Below the pieces are notes generated by a model, which searched no databases, was not told the origin of the DNA, and saw only the letters and a program-made list of their open reading frames with translations. Positions 8,462-17,193 of a DNA stretch of 64,000 nt are shown in pieces. Numbering within the stretch: the first letter of the stretch is position 1; each line of letters starts with the position of its first letter. Origin of the DNA: Acidimicrobiales bacterium (GTDB lineage: Bacteria > Actinomycetota > Acidimicrobiia > Acidimicrobiales > JACCXE01); NCBI GenBank assembly GCA_035546775.1, contig DASZWD010000060.1:62001-126000 (forward strand), read 5' to 3'. A program made the translations under genes and the position numbers.

Positions 8462-9709
8462 TTGCGACGGCAGGCGCCGCTGGCCGACCGGCTGCGGCCG
8501 ACCACGCTCGACGAGATCGTGGGCCAGGAACACCTGCTCGGGCCCGGGCGACCCCTGCGCACGCTGGTCGAGTCGGACCGGCTGAGCTCGATCATCCTCT
8601 GGGGTCCACCGGGCACCGGCAAGACGACGCTGGCGCGGGTCATCGCCAGCGTCACCAACCGCGCCTTCGTGCCGCTGAGCGCGGTGACCGCCGGCGTGAA
8701 GGACGTGCGCGACACCGTCGACGGGGCGCGCCAGCGCCTGGCGGAGGGTGGCCGGCCGACGATCCTGTTCCTCGACGAGGTGCACCGCTTCAACAAGGCG
8801 CAGCAGGACGCCTTGCTGCCCTCGGTGGAGGACGGCACGCTCACGCTGATCGGCGCCACGACCGAGAACCCGTACTTCGAGGTGAACGCGCCGCTGCTAT
8901 CGCGCTCGACGTTGTTCCGCCTCGAACCGCTGGGCGACGACTCGATGCACAAGCTGGCGCAGCGCGCCCTCGACAGCGAAGGCGCCACCGCCGACGACGA
9001 CGCCGTCGCCCACCTCATCAACCTCGTCGACGGCGACGGCCGCGCCCTGCTTACGTCGCTCGAAGTGGCGATTGTCCTCGCGGGTCCCGACAAGCACGTC
9101 ACGCTCGAGCACGCCGAGGCGGCCCGTGGCGCCCGCGCCCTGCGCTACGAGCGCGACGACCACTACGACGTCATCTCGGCGTTCATCAAGTCGATCCGCG
9201 GCAGCGATCCCGACGCCGGTCTCTACTGGCTGGCGCGCATGATCACCGCGGGGGAGGATCCGCGCTTCATCGCCCGCCGCCTCGTCATCCTCGCCAGCGA
9301 AGACGTCGGCATGGCCGACCCGATGGCGCTCCTGGTGGCGACGGCCGCCGCGCACGCCGTCGAGTTCGTCGGCTTCCCCGAAGCGCAGCTGAACCTGGCC
9401 CAGGCGGTCGTGCACTTGGCCACCGCGCCCAAGAGCAACCGCAGCGCCCTCGGGATCTGGAGCGCACTCGACGACGTGGCGGCGCGTCCCGCCGGTCCCG
9501 TGCCCGCGCACCTGCGCGACTCGCACTACCGCAGCGCCAGCCGCATCGGCCACGGCGTGGGCTACGAGTATCCACACGACGACCCGCGCGGATGGGTGCC
9601 CCAGGAGTACCGCCCCGACGAAGTTGCGGGGCGGACGTACTACGAGCCGTCCGAGCACGGCTTCGAGGCCGAGGTGAAGGACCGCCAACAGCGCCGCCGC
9701 GGCTCCTAG
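8462..9709 (+). CDS. rarA: Replication-associated recombination protein A (RarA/MgsA AAA+ ATPase)
   Basis: Clamp-loader-like AAA+ ATPase that acts at stalled replication forks. It has Walker A GPPGTGKTTLA, Walker B ILFLDEVHRF, sensor 1 GATTENP and the C-terminal tetramerisation region ending in PHDDPRGWVPQEYRP. The start is uncertain. The first ATG/GTG/TTG in frame is the TTG at 8462, giving 415 residues. Plausible protein sequence (SRKSASDNSLFEEQL) continues upstream to about 8402 with no standard start codon before a stop at 8390. A TAGGTT box at 8390-8395 precedes an ATC at 8402. The family often begins with an NSLF-like stretch, so the longer form is possible. Confidence 0.9.
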   Translation: MRRQAPLADRLRPTTLDEIVGQEHLLGPGRPLRTLVESDRLSSIILWGPPGTGKTTLARVIASVTNRAFVPLSAVTAGVKDVRDTVDGARQRLAEGGRPTILFLDEVHRFNKAQQDALLPSVEDGTLTLIGATTENPYFEVNAPLLSRSTLFRLEPLGDDSMHKLAQRALDSEGATADDDAVAHLINLVDGDGRALLTSLEVAIVLAGPDKHVTLEHAEAARGARALRYERDDHYDVISAFIKSIRGSDPDAGLYWLARMITAGEDPRFIARRLVILASEDVGMADPMALLVATAAAHAVEFVGFPEAQLNLAQAVVHLATAPKSNRSALGIWSALDDVAARPAGPVPAHLRDSHYRSASRIGHGVGYEYPHDDPRGWVPQEYRPDEVAGRTYYEPSEHGFEAEVKDRQQRRRGS

Positions 9710-9712
9710 GCT
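9707..9712 (+). promoter_or_regulatory. Leaderless-type -10 box fused to the rarA stop
   Basis: TAGGCT fits TANNNT and begins with the rarA stop codon TAG (9707-9709). Eight bases separate it from the ATG at 9721, with no Shine-Dalgarno sequence between. It would give the small membrane protein and probably alaS their own transcript start. Confidence 0.4.
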
Positions 9713-9720
9713 GGGCACCT

Positions 9721-9927
9721 ATGCGCATGTTCGGACGCCTCTTGTGGTTCGCCCTCGGCACGTTCGCCGGTTACAACCTCGCCGTGCGCGTGCAGCAGGC
9801 GGCGCGCGCCGCCGATCGCCTGCGGCCGGTGAACATGCGCGATGACATCGTCCGGGGGGCGAAGACTGCGGCGTCGCAGGCCCGCCAGGTGATCCGCGAC
9901 CTGTCGAGCGACAACCTCGCGTCCTAA
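9721..9927 (+). CDS. Small membrane-anchored protein of unknown function
   Basis: A 68-residue protein between rarA and alaS. The first 20 residues form one hydrophobic segment (FGRLLWFALGTFAGYNLAV), followed by an amphipathic, Arg/Ala-rich helix and a polar end (VIRDLSSDNLAS). That suggests a single membrane anchor with a cytoplasmic tail. Other actinobacteria carry a small protein of the same shape just upstream of alaS (the DUF6167-type proteins); this equivalence is inferred from size, layout and position, not from alignment. The ATG at 9721 was chosen over the longer frame because it follows a -10-like box and skips overlap with rarA. Function unknown. Confidence 0.7.
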   Translation: MRMFGRLLWFALGTFAGYNLAVRVQQAARAADRLRPVNMRDDIVRGAKTAASQARQVIRDLSSDNLAS

Positions 9928-9972
9928 AGGCTGCGGGCCGGCCGGCCCCCGTCCCGTAGATTGATATCCGTC

Positions 9973-12552
9973 ATGGACTCGAATTCGCTGCGCCGCGCTT
10001 TCACCGACTTCTTCGTCGAGCGCGGGCACACGCGGGTCCCGTCGTCGGGCGTCATCCCGCATCATCCGACGGCGCCGCTGTTCACCAACGCCGGCATGAA
10101 CCAGTTCGTGCCGTACTTCCTCGGCGAGGAACCGGCGCCATTCCCGCGCGCCACCAGCATCCAGAAGTGCATTCGCCTCTCGGGCAAGCACAACGACATC
10201 GACGAACTCGGCAAGACGCGCCGCCACATGTCGTTTTTCGAGATGCTGGGCAACTTCAGCTTCGGCGACTACTTCAAGGAAGACGCCATCAAGATGGCGT
10301 GGGCGCTGCTGACCGAGGTCGTGGGATTCGACGGCGACCGTCTCTGGCCGACGGTGCACACGACCGACGACGACGCCGAGGCGATCTGGCACGAGACGAT
10401 CGGCGTGCCGATGGAGCGCATCCAGCGGCTCGGTGACAAGGACAACTTCTGGGACATGGGCCCGACGGGTCCGTGCGGACCGTGCTCCGAGATCCACTAC
10501 GACTGCGGCCCGGAGTGGGGTGCCGAAGGCGGGCCCGAACACGGCGACAGTGATCGCTACGTCGAGTTCTGGAACCTCGTGTTCATGCAGAACCAGTACG
10601 GCGAGAACGGCGAAATCCTCGACCTGCCGCGCAAGAACATCGACACCGGCGGCGGTCTCGAGCGCTGGCTCATGCTCCTCCAGGGCGTCGATACCGTGTT
10701 CGACACCGACGAGCTGCGCCGCATCGTCGCCGAAGCCGAACGACTCACCGGAGCGCGCTACGGCAACGACCCGACGACGACGGCTGCGCTCCGCGTCCTC
10801 GGCGACCACGCGCGGACCATCCCGATCCTCATCGAAGGCGGCGTGGTGCCGTCGAACGAGGAGCGCGGCTACATCTGCCGCAGCGTCGTGCGACGCGCGG
10901 TGCGAAAGACGTATCAACTCGGTGTCGAGCGCGTCGTGTTGCCCGACCTGGTCGGCGCCGCCATCGACATCAGCGCACAGGCGTTCCCCGAGCTGGTGCG
11001 GGCCAAGGACACGATCCTCGGCCACGTCGAACGCGAAGAGGAACGATTCCGCCGCACGCTGCGTGACGGCTCGGCGGTGTTGGAACAAGAGGTGGCGACC
11101 GGTCGTGTCAGCGGCGCGGTCGCCTTCCAGCTTCACGACACGTTTGGATTCCCGATCGAGATCACGACCGAAGTCGCCGAAGAGCGCGGCGTCGAACTCG
11201 ACCGCGCCGGATTCGACGAGCGCATGGCCGAGCAGCGCCGTCGGGCCAAGGCCGGCCGGAAAATCGTCGCGGCCGACGGGCGCGATACCGCCACGTACCG
11301 GGAAATCCTCGACCAGCACGGGCCCACGATCTTCGTCGGCTACGACGACACTGAGTCCAACTCGACGATCGTCGCGGTGCTCGAGAACGAGGACGGCACC
11401 GTCGAGGTCTTCCTCGACCGGACGCCGTTCTACGCCGAGAGCGGCGGCCAGGTGGGCGACACCGGCGCCATCGAGACGGCCAGTGGTCTCGTCCAGGTGA
11501 CCGACACGACCGCGGCCATTCCGGGCTTGTTCCGCCACATCGGCAAGCTCGAAGGCGAGATCGAAGTCGGCCAGCGCGCCACCGTGTCGATCGACGTGCC
11601 CCGACGCGAAGCGATCATGCGCAACCACACCGGCACGCACTTGCTGCACTGGGCGCTGCGCAAAGTGCTGGGCGACCACGTGAAGCAGCAGGGATCGCTC
11701 GTCAGTCCCGAATTCCTGCGTTTCGACTTCAGCCACCACCAGCCGATGACGGCCGCCGAGATCGCCCAGGTTGAAGCGTTGGTCAACGCCGAGATCCTCG
11801 CCAATCCGACGGTGGGCCGCGGCGAGTACTCGAAGACCGAAGCCGAGCAGATGGGCGCGATCGCCTTCTTCGGTGACAAGTACGGCGATCGCGTGCGCGT
11901 GATTCAGGCGGGCCCGAATTCGATCGAGTTCTGTGGCGGCACGCACGTCTCGGCGCTGGGCACGATCGGCACCGTCAAGATCACGAAGGAAGAGTCGATC
12001 GGCGCCAACATGCGCCGCATCTTCGCCACCACCGGCGAAGGCACGATCGAGTGGATGAACGAGCGCGATCGGCTTGTGCAGGAAGCCGCCGCGCTGCTGA
12101 AGGCGTCGCCCGACGAACTGATAACCGCCGTGACGCGCACCCTCGAACGCAACAAGGCGCTCGAAACCGAACTGCGCAATCTGAAGTCGGCGAGCGCCCG
12201 CGCCGAAGGTCCAGCGCTGGCGGCGACGGCGACGAACGGCGTGGTCGTCGCGCGACGTGACGGGCTGGTCCAGGACCAGCTGCGCGACCTGGCGCTCGCC
12301 GTGCGCGATCAGTCGGGCGTCAACGCCGTCGTTCTCGGCGGCTCGCCGGAGGAGGGCAAGGTCGCGCTGGTGGCCGTCGTGAGCAAGGACGGCCGCGCCG
12401 CCGGCCTCGACGCCGGAGCAATCCTCGCGGATGCCGCCAAAGCCGTCCAGGGCGGTGGTTCGAAGAACCCGGACATGGCGATGGCCGGTGGTCGCAACGT
12501 CGCCGCCATCGACGAGGCGCTCAAGCTCGCGGGAGCCGCAGCGGGCGCGTGA
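9973..12552 (+). CDS. alaS: Alanine--tRNA ligase
   Basis: Charges tRNA-Ala and edits mischarged Ser and Gly. The 859-residue protein has the class II catalytic core with the N-terminal FTNAGMNQF and RLSGKHNDI segments, then the editing domain with metal-binding NHTGTHLLHWAL and the partner CGGTH. A coiled segment and the C-Ala domain (with a DHHA1-type GGG end, VQGGGSKNPDMAMAGG) finish it. The ATG at 9973 was preferred to an in-frame TTG at 9961 because MDSNSLRRAF aligns with usual AlaS starts. A TAGATT box lies ten bases upstream. It overlaps ruvX by four bases. Confidence 0.96.
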   Translation: MDSNSLRRAFTDFFVERGHTRVPSSGVIPHHPTAPLFTNAGMNQFVPYFLGEEPAPFPRATSIQKCIRLSGKHNDIDELGKTRRHMSFFEMLGNFSFGDYFKEDAIKMAWALLTEVVGFDGDRLWPTVHTTDDDAEAIWHETIGVPMERIQRLGDKDNFWDMGPTGPCGPCSEIHYDCGPEWGAEGGPEHGDSDRYVEFWNLVFMQNQYGENGEILDLPRKNIDTGGGLERWLMLLQGVDTVFDTDELRRIVAEAERLTGARYGNDPTTTAALRVLGDHARTIPILIEGGVVPSNEERGYICRSVVRRAVRKTYQLGVERVVLPDLVGAAIDISAQAFPELVRAKDTILGHVEREEERFRRTLRDGSAVLEQEVATGRVSGAVAFQLHDTFGFPIEITTEVAEERGVELDRAGFDERMAEQRRRAKAGRKIVAADGRDTATYREILDQHGPTIFVGYDDTESNSTIVAVLENEDGTVEVFLDRTPFYAESGGQVGDTGAIETASGLVQVTDTTAAIPGLFRHIGKLEGEIEVGQRATVSIDVPRREAIMRNHTGTHLLHWALRKVLGDHVKQQGSLVSPEFLRFDFSHHQPMTAAEIAQVEALVNAEILANPTVGRGEYSKTEAEQMGAIAFFGDKYGDRVRVIQAGPNSIEFCGGTHVSALGTIGTVKITKEESIGANMRRIFATTGEGTIEWMNERDRLVQEAAALLKASPDELITAVTRTLERNKALETELRNLKSASARAEGPALAATATNGVVVARRDGLVQDQLRDLALAVRDQSGVNAVVLGGSPEEGKVALVAVVSKDGRAAGLDAGAILADAAKAVQGGGSKNPDMAMAGGRNVAAIDEALKLAGAAAGA

Positions 12553-12980
12553 CGCGCGCTTTGGGGCTCGACCTCGGCAGCGTGCGGATCGGCGTGGCGA
12601 CGTCGGATCCCGGTCGCGTCATCGCGTCGCCCTATGACGTCATTCGCCGCGGCAACGACCACGCCGCCGATCACGCCGCGATCGCCGCCGCAGTGGACGA
12701 CAGCCAGGCAACCGTCGTGGTGGTGGGCTTGCCGCGCAACATGCGCGGGCAGGAAACCGCCGCCGCGCAAGCGGTGCGCGCCGAAGCCGAAGAACTGCGC
12801 GCCGCGCTCGCGGTGCCCGTCGTGTTCTGGGACGAACGCCTGTCCACGGTCACGGCGCAGCGGTCGTTGATCGAAGGCGGCGTGCGCCGCAAGCAGCGCA
12901 AGGACAGCGTCGACAAGGTGGCCGCCGCGGTCATTCTGCAGTCGTGGCTTGATGCCGGGTGCCCCACGGACCGCGGGTAG
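12549..12980 (+). CDS. ruvX: Putative pre-16S rRNA nuclease / Holliday junction resolvase-like YqgF (RuvX)
   Basis: RNase H-fold nuclease of the YqgF family, implicated in 16S rRNA 5'-end maturation. The 143-residue protein has the family motifs LGLDLGSVRIGVA at the N-terminus, VVGLPRNMRG in the middle, and WDERLSTVTA plus the DSVDKVAAAVILQ end. The GTG start overlaps the alaS stop (GTGA). Its stop TAG forms the start of a -10-like box for mltG. Confidence 0.93.
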   Translation: MTRALGLDLGSVRIGVATSDPGRVIASPYDVIRRGNDHAADHAAIAAAVDDSQATVVVVGLPRNMRGQETAAAQAVRAEAEELRAALAVPVVFWDERLSTVTAQRSLIEGGVRRKQRKDSVDKVAAAVILQSWLDAGCPTDRG

Positions 12981-12983
12981 GGT
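12978..12983 (+). promoter_or_regulatory. Leaderless-type -10 box fused to the ruvX stop
   Basis: TAGGGT begins with the ruvX stop TAG (12978-12980) and ends eight bases before the mltG ATG at 12992. No ribosome-binding sequence lies between them. It resembles the arrangements at 9707, 15537, 39438 and 40110. Confidence 0.4.
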
Positions 12984-12991
12984 CGCTCGCC

Positions 12992-14008
12992 ATGCGTAAC
13001 GCCGTGCGGGTCATTTTGATCGCCGTCGTCGCGTTCGCCCTGTTGCTCGGTGCGGGCTTCGTGTGGTTCCAGCGCCAGCTGAACCCGCCCGGTGCGCCGG
13101 GCGCGCTCGTCGACTTCACGATCCCCGAAGGTTCGTCAAACGCCACGATCGGCTCGATCCTCCACGACAAGGGCGTGATCACCAACCGCCGCGTGTTTCG
13201 CATCTATCTGAAGCTGCATCCAGGCGAACTGCAGGCGGGCAACTACTCGATGCGGGCGCGGTCGTCGATCGACGACGTGGTCGACGAGTTGGAGGCCGGG
13301 CCCAAGCACACGTTCCACCGCTTGACCATTCCCGAGGGCTACACGCTCAAACAGATCGCGGCCAAGGTCGGCCAGCTACCGGGGAAGTCGGCCGACAAGT
13401 TCCTCGCCGCCGCGGCGAGCGACACGATCCGCTCGCGATTCGAGCCGGCGAGCGTGCACAACCTCGAGGGTCTCGTGTTTCCCGACACGTACTTCGTCGA
13501 AGACAAGGACACCGAGGTCGACATTCTGAGTCGCATGGTGTCGACCTTCGACGACGTCGCCACCGAAGAGGATCTCGCCGCCGGCGCTCTCGGCCACGAC
13601 GCCTATCAGACGCTCACCATCGCCTCGCTGGTCGAGAGCGAAGGCAAGGTGGCGGCCGACCGCCCCAAGATCGCCCGCGTCATCGACAACCGGTTGAGCA
13701 TGGGAATGCTGCTCCAGGTCGACGCCACCGTGATCTATGCCCGCGGCGGCCGCCGGCCCAACGGGCAGGTGCTCTACAGCGACCTCAAGATCAACTCGCC
13801 GTACAACACGTACCTCGTGAAAGGGCTGCCGCCGACGCCGATCAGCGCGCCCGGCCGCGCCGCCATCCGCGCCGCGCTGCACCCGGCGGACGGCCCGTGG
13901 CTGTACTACGTGAAGTTCCAAGCGGACGGCACGCACAAGTTCTCGGTGACTCTGGCGGAGCAAAACGCGGCGATCGCGGATGCCAAGCGGCGCGGGGTCA
14001 ACCCCTGA
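12992..14008 (+). CDS. mltG: Endolytic murein transglycosylase MltG (YceG-like)
   Basis: Membrane-bound enzyme that cleaves nascent peptidoglycan strands and probably terminates their growth. The 338-residue protein has one N-terminal membrane helix (about residues 6-28). A LysM-like region holds FTIPEGSSNATIGSIL and LTIPEGYTLKQIA. The YceG catalytic domain has the active-site glutamate in IASLVESEG and the conserved NSPYNTY and GLPPTPI segments. The ATG at 12992 was chosen because the helix begins there. The end overlaps aroE (TGATG). mltG beside aroE is the usual actinobacterial order. Confidence 0.93.
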   Translation: MRNAVRVILIAVVAFALLLGAGFVWFQRQLNPPGAPGALVDFTIPEGSSNATIGSILHDKGVITNRRVFRIYLKLHPGELQAGNYSMRARSSIDDVVDELEAGPKHTFHRLTIPEGYTLKQIAAKVGQLPGKSADKFLAAAASDTIRSRFEPASVHNLEGLVFPDTYFVEDKDTEVDILSRMVSTFDDVATEEDLAAGALGHDAYQTLTIASLVESEGKVAADRPKIARVIDNRLSMGMLLQVDATVIYARGGRRPNGQVLYSDLKINSPYNTYLVKGLPPTPISAPGRAAIRAALHPADGPWLYYVKFQADGTHKFSVTLAEQNAAIADAKRRGVNP

Positions 14009-14847
14009 TGCCGCCGTCGGGCACCACCCGAGTGGCCGGCGTGATCGGCGACCCGGTGCGCCACTCGTTGTCGCCCGCAATCCACAACGCGGCGTTCGCC
14101 GAAGCGGGCCTCGACTGGGTGTTCGTGGCCTTCGAAGTGGCCGACGGTGACGCCCCCGCTGCCATCGCCGGCGCCCGCGCCCTCGGCGTCGACGGGCTGT
14201 CGGTGACCATGCCGCACAAGGCGACGGTGATCGAAGCGCTCGACCGCTTGAGCCCGACGGCCGCGACCCTTGGTGCGGTCAACGCCATCGTGCGCGAGGG
14301 CACCGAGTTCGTCGGGCACTCGACCGACGGCGCCGGCCTCGTCGACTCGCTGGCCTACGACGAGGGCTTCGCCGTCGCCGGCAAGAAGTGCGCGGTGCTC
14401 GGTGCCGGCGGAGCGGCGCGGGCAGTGATCCTGGCGCTGGCCGAGGCCGGTGCCGAAGAGGTAGTGGTGATCAACCGCGCGCCCCAGAACGCCGAGCGCG
14501 CCGCGGAGCTCGCCGGCGCGCGCGGCCGCGTCGGCGGCGCCGAGAGCATCGTCAACGCCGACCTTGTGGTCAACGCCACGCCGCTCGGCATGGTGGGCCA
14601 CGCTGAGCGGTCGGCGGTCGACCCCGCGCTGTTCCACTCCGAGCAACTCGTGGTCGATCTCGTCTACGCGCCGCCGATAACGCCGACGATTCAGGCGGCG
14701 CGCGCCGCCGGCGCCCACGCCGTCGGTGGTCTCGGGATGCTCGTCCACCAGGCGGCGCACGCCTTCGCGCTGTGGACGGGTCACGACGCGCCCCTGCCGG
14801 CGATGTCGGCCGCGGCCATGGCGGCCGTGGCCCACATGCACCGATGA
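14008..14847 (+). CDS. aroE: Shikimate dehydrogenase (NADP+)
   Basis: Reduces 3-dehydroshikimate to shikimate in aromatic amino-acid synthesis. The 279-residue protein has the substrate-binding motif GDPVRHSLSPAIHN at the N-terminus, the catalytic-lysine region SVTMPHK, the nucleotide-binding GAGGAARAV, and the C-terminal QAAHAF. It overlaps mltG by one base and the next gene by four (ATGA). It opens a run of shikimate genes interrupted only by a prepilin peptidase. Confidence 0.94.
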   Translation: MPPSGTTRVAGVIGDPVRHSLSPAIHNAAFAEAGLDWVFVAFEVADGDAPAAIAGARALGVDGLSVTMPHKATVIEALDRLSPTAATLGAVNAIVREGTEFVGHSTDGAGLVDSLAYDEGFAVAGKKCAVLGAGGAARAVILALAEAGAEEVVVINRAPQNAERAAELAGARGRVGGAESIVNADLVVNATPLGMVGHAERSAVDPALFHSEQLVVDLVYAPPITPTIQAARAAGAHAVGGLGMLVHQAAHAFALWTGHDAPLPAMSAAAMAAVAHMHR

Positions 14848-15539
14848 ACGTCGCCACGCTTCTCGTGGCGCTGGGGGCCGCGGTGTTCGGTGTCATCGCA
14901 ACCCCGTACGCGGCGAAGCTCATCCGCGAGACGCCGCCCGACCCCGACGACGATCCGCCGCCCGTGCCCCGCGTCGGGCCATGGCTCGAGCGCAACAAGC
15001 TGCTCGCCCCGCTGCTCGCCGTCATCGGCGCCGCCGTCGCCGCCCAGACGGGAGCGCACCCCGTCGCCGCCGCCCACGTCGTCGCCGCCGTGGCATTGGT
15101 GCCGCTGTCGGTGATCGACCTCGACCTGTTCCTGTTGCCCAAGCGCATCGTGTGGCCCTCGGTCGGCGCCGTCGCCCTCTTGCTGGCAATCGCGGCGTTG
15201 GTCGACGGGCACCTCAACCCGCTGGAGCGCGCCGTGCTGTGCGGGCTTGGCGGATTTGGCGCGCTGCTGATCCTGCACATCATCAGCCCGAACGGCATGG
15301 GGTTCGGCGACGTGCGGCTGGCGGGCCTGATCGGACTCGACCTCGGGTGGCTGGGCGTGCAACAGGTGATTCTCGGGATCTTCTCCGGGTTCGTGTTCGC
15401 GGCAGTCGTCGGTCTGGCGCTGCTGGCGGCGCGGCGGAAGAAAACCCGCGACCCGTTGCCTTTCGGGCCCTTCCTGGCGCTCGGCATGCTCTTCGTGCTC
15501 GTGGGCGGCGATCTCTTACTCGGCTTCGCCCGTCATTAA
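14844..15539 (+). CDS. Prepilin peptidase, A24 family (membrane aspartyl protease)
   Basis: A 231-residue integral membrane protein with about six hydrophobic helices. The two catalytic aspartates of A24 peptidases are visible in VIDLDLFLLPKRI and in GMGFGDVRLAG (the GxGD motif). The N-terminal cytoplasmic domain that carries the four-cysteine methylase site in PilD-type enzymes is missing. The protein therefore resembles TadV/CpaA-like or minimal peptidases that only cleave prepilin leaders. Its substrate is not in the window. It is coupled to aroE by ATGA, and its stop TAA forms part of a -10-like box for aroC. Placement among aro genes is an actinobacterial habit and probably not functional. 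Confidence 0.88.
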   Translation: MNVATLLVALGAAVFGVIATPYAAKLIRETPPDPDDDPPPVPRVGPWLERNKLLAPLLAVIGAAVAAQTGAHPVAAAHVVAAVALVPLSVIDLDLFLLPKRIVWPSVGAVALLLAIAALVDGHLNPLERAVLCGLGGFGALLILHIISPNGMGFGDVRLAGLIGLDLGWLGVQQVILGIFSGFVFAAVVGLALLAARRKKTRDPLPFGPFLALGMLFVLVGGDLLLGFARH

Positions 15540-15542
15540 CCT
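15537..15542 (+). promoter_or_regulatory. Leaderless-type -10 box fused to the prepilin peptidase stop
   Basis: TAACCT starts with the stop codon TAA (15537-15539) and ends six bases before the aroC GTG at 15549. No Shine-Dalgarno sequence separates them. Confidence 0.4.
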
Positions 15543-15548
15543 TCTCCT

Positions 15549-16703
15549 GTGCTGCGTTATCTGACCGCCGGCGAATCGCACGGCAAAGGCCTCGTCGTGA
15601 TCGTCGAGGGCTTGCCCGCCGGGCTCGCGATCACGGTCGAGGACGTGCAGGCCGAACTGGCGCGGCGCCGCCTCGGATACGGCCGCGGGCCGCGCATGCG
15701 CTTCGAGCAGGACGAGGTGACGCTGCTCGGCGGCGTCCGCCACGGCCGCACGCTCGGCTCGCCCGTCGCCATCGAGATCGGCAACACCGAGTGGCCGAAG
15801 TGGGTCGACGAGATGGACCCGGCGCCGGGCAAGACGGAAAAGCCGCTGACCCAGCCCCGTCCCGGCCACGCCGATCTCGCCGGCATGCAGAAGTACGGCT
15901 TCTCCGACGCCCGCGACGTGCTCGAGCGCGCCAGCGCGCGCGAAACCGCAGCCCGCGTCGCCGCCGGCACGTGTGCGAAGTTGCTGCTGCGCGCCATCGG
16001 GACCGAAGTGATCAGCCACGTGATCTCGATGGGCACGGCGTCGGTGAAGTCGGCCGCGGCCCGGCCGCGTCCCGAAGACCTCGCGGCGGTCGACGAGTCG
16101 CAGGTGCGCTGCTTCGACGGAGAGTCCGAGGCGGCGATGGTCGAGCAGATCAAGGCGGCTGCGAAGGACGGCGACTCGCTCGGCGGCGTCGTCGAAGTGC
16201 TGGGCTACGGCGTGCCCGTCGGCCTCGGCAGCCACGTGCACTGGGACCGCAAACTCGACTCGCTCCTCGCTGGCGCGTTGATGAGCATCCAAGCCGTGAA
16301 GGGCGTCGAGATCGGCGAGGGTTTCGAGGTGGCGCACCGGCGCGGCTCGGAGGCGCACGACGCGATCATGTGGGAGACCGACTCCGGGTACCGCCGCGAC
16401 TCCGACCTCGCCGGCGGCGTCGAGGGCGGCATGTCGACGGGCGCGCTGCTCGTCGCCCGCGCCGCGATGAAGCCGCTCGCCACCCTCAACCGCCCGACGC
16501 TGCGCACCGTCGACGTGGTGACGAAGGAAGAAACGGTGAGCTTCAAGGAGCGCACCGACGTCACGGCGGTGCCGGCGATGGGTGTGGTCGCCGAGACGAT
16601 GGTGGCGCTCGTCCTCGCCGGCGAGGCGCAGCGCAAATTCGGCGGCGACTCGGTCGGCGAGTTCGTCGCCAACCACGACGCCTTCGTCGCCGGCCTTGCC
16701 TAA
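15549..16703 (+). CDS. aroC: Chorismate synthase
   Basis: Last enzyme of the shikimate pathway: converts EPSP to chorismate using reduced FMN. The 384-residue protein begins [15 protein letters not shown], which holds the first chorismate synthase signature (GESHG). It continues with the [13 protein letters not shown] and [10 protein letters not shown] conserved segments. It has a GTG start. Its stop overlaps the apparent TTG start of aroK, so aroC, aroK and aroB are translationally linked. Confidence 0.95.
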   Translation: MLRYLTAGESHGKGLVVIVEGLPAGLAITVEDVQAELARRRLGYGRGPRMRFEQDEVTLLGGVRHGRTLGSPVAIEIGNTEWPKWVDEMDPAPGKTEKPLTQPRPGHADLAGMQKYGFSDARDVLERASARETAARVAAGTCAKLLLRAIGTEVISHVISMGTASVKSAAARPRPEDLAAVDESQVRCFDGESEAAMVEQIKAAAKDGDSLGGVVEVLGYGVPVGLGSHVHWDRKLDSLLAGALMSIQAVKGVEIGEGFEVAHRRGSEAHDAIMWETDSGYRRDSDLAGGVEGGMSTGALLVARAAMKPLATLNRPTLRTVDVVTKEETVSFKERTDVTAVPAMGVVAETMVALVLAGEAQRKFGGDSVGEFVANHDAFVAGLA

Positions 16704-17193
16704 GCAGGCGATCGTCTTGATCGGCATGCCCGGCTCGGGCAAGAGCCGCGTCGGCCAGGCGATGGCGCAGTTGCTGCAGTGGCGCTGGGTAGACGTCGAC
16801 GCGCTCGTCGCCGACGACGTGCCGGCGTTCATCGAGCGCGAGGGGATCGACGCGTTCCGGACGCGCGAGCGCGACGTGATCGGCGCGCTCAGTCCGCAGG
16901 ACTGCGTGGTGTCGGTGGGTGGCGGCGCCGTGCTGGATCCGGCGAACCGCGACAACCTGCGCGCGCTGGGGCCGGTGGTGTGGCTGCGCGCGACCCCCGA
17001 AACGCTGCTCGAGCGCATCGGCCGCGGCGACGACCGCCCGCTGCTCAAAGGCGACCCGGTCGCCACCCTGCCGGTGTTGCTGGCCGAGCGCACCCCGATC
17101 TACGAACAACTGGCGACGGTGATCGTCGACGTCGACGGCCGCGACGCGTTCGAGAACGCCGGCGAAGTCATGAAGGCCCTCAGCGCGTGCTGA
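16696..17193 (+). CDS. aroK: Shikimate kinase
   Basis: Phosphorylates shikimate with ATP. The 165-residue protein has the P-loop [11 protein letters not shown] near its start, the shikimate-binding DVD(A)L and VSVGGGAVL segments, and the LID-region arginine in DDRPLLKG. The best start is the TTG at 16696, eight bases inside aroC, because it gives [10 protein letters not shown] directly before the P-loop; the frame further upstream is a shadow of aroC. Its end overlaps the aroB GTG by seven bases. Confidence 0.92.
   Translation: MPKQAIVLIGMPGSGKSRVGQAMAQLLQWRWVDVDALVADDVPAFIEREGIDAFRTRERDVIGALSPQDCVVSVGGGAVLDPANRDNLRALGPVVWLRATPETLLERIGRGDDRPLLKGDPVATLPVLLAERTPIYEQLATVIVDVDGRDAFENAGEVMKALSAC

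Noticed and set aside
6233-8785. 850-codon minus-strand frame across hisS, aspS and rarA
   Set aside because: It is a shadow of three conserved genes; composition is typical of antisense high-GC frames.
9961-9972. TTG 9961 as alaS start
   Set aside because: It would overlap the -10-like TAGATT and add MISV, which AlaS proteins do not usually have; ATG 9973 fits better.
9706-11946. 746-codon minus-strand frame across alaS
   Set aside because: Antisense to a clear alaS, no domain features.
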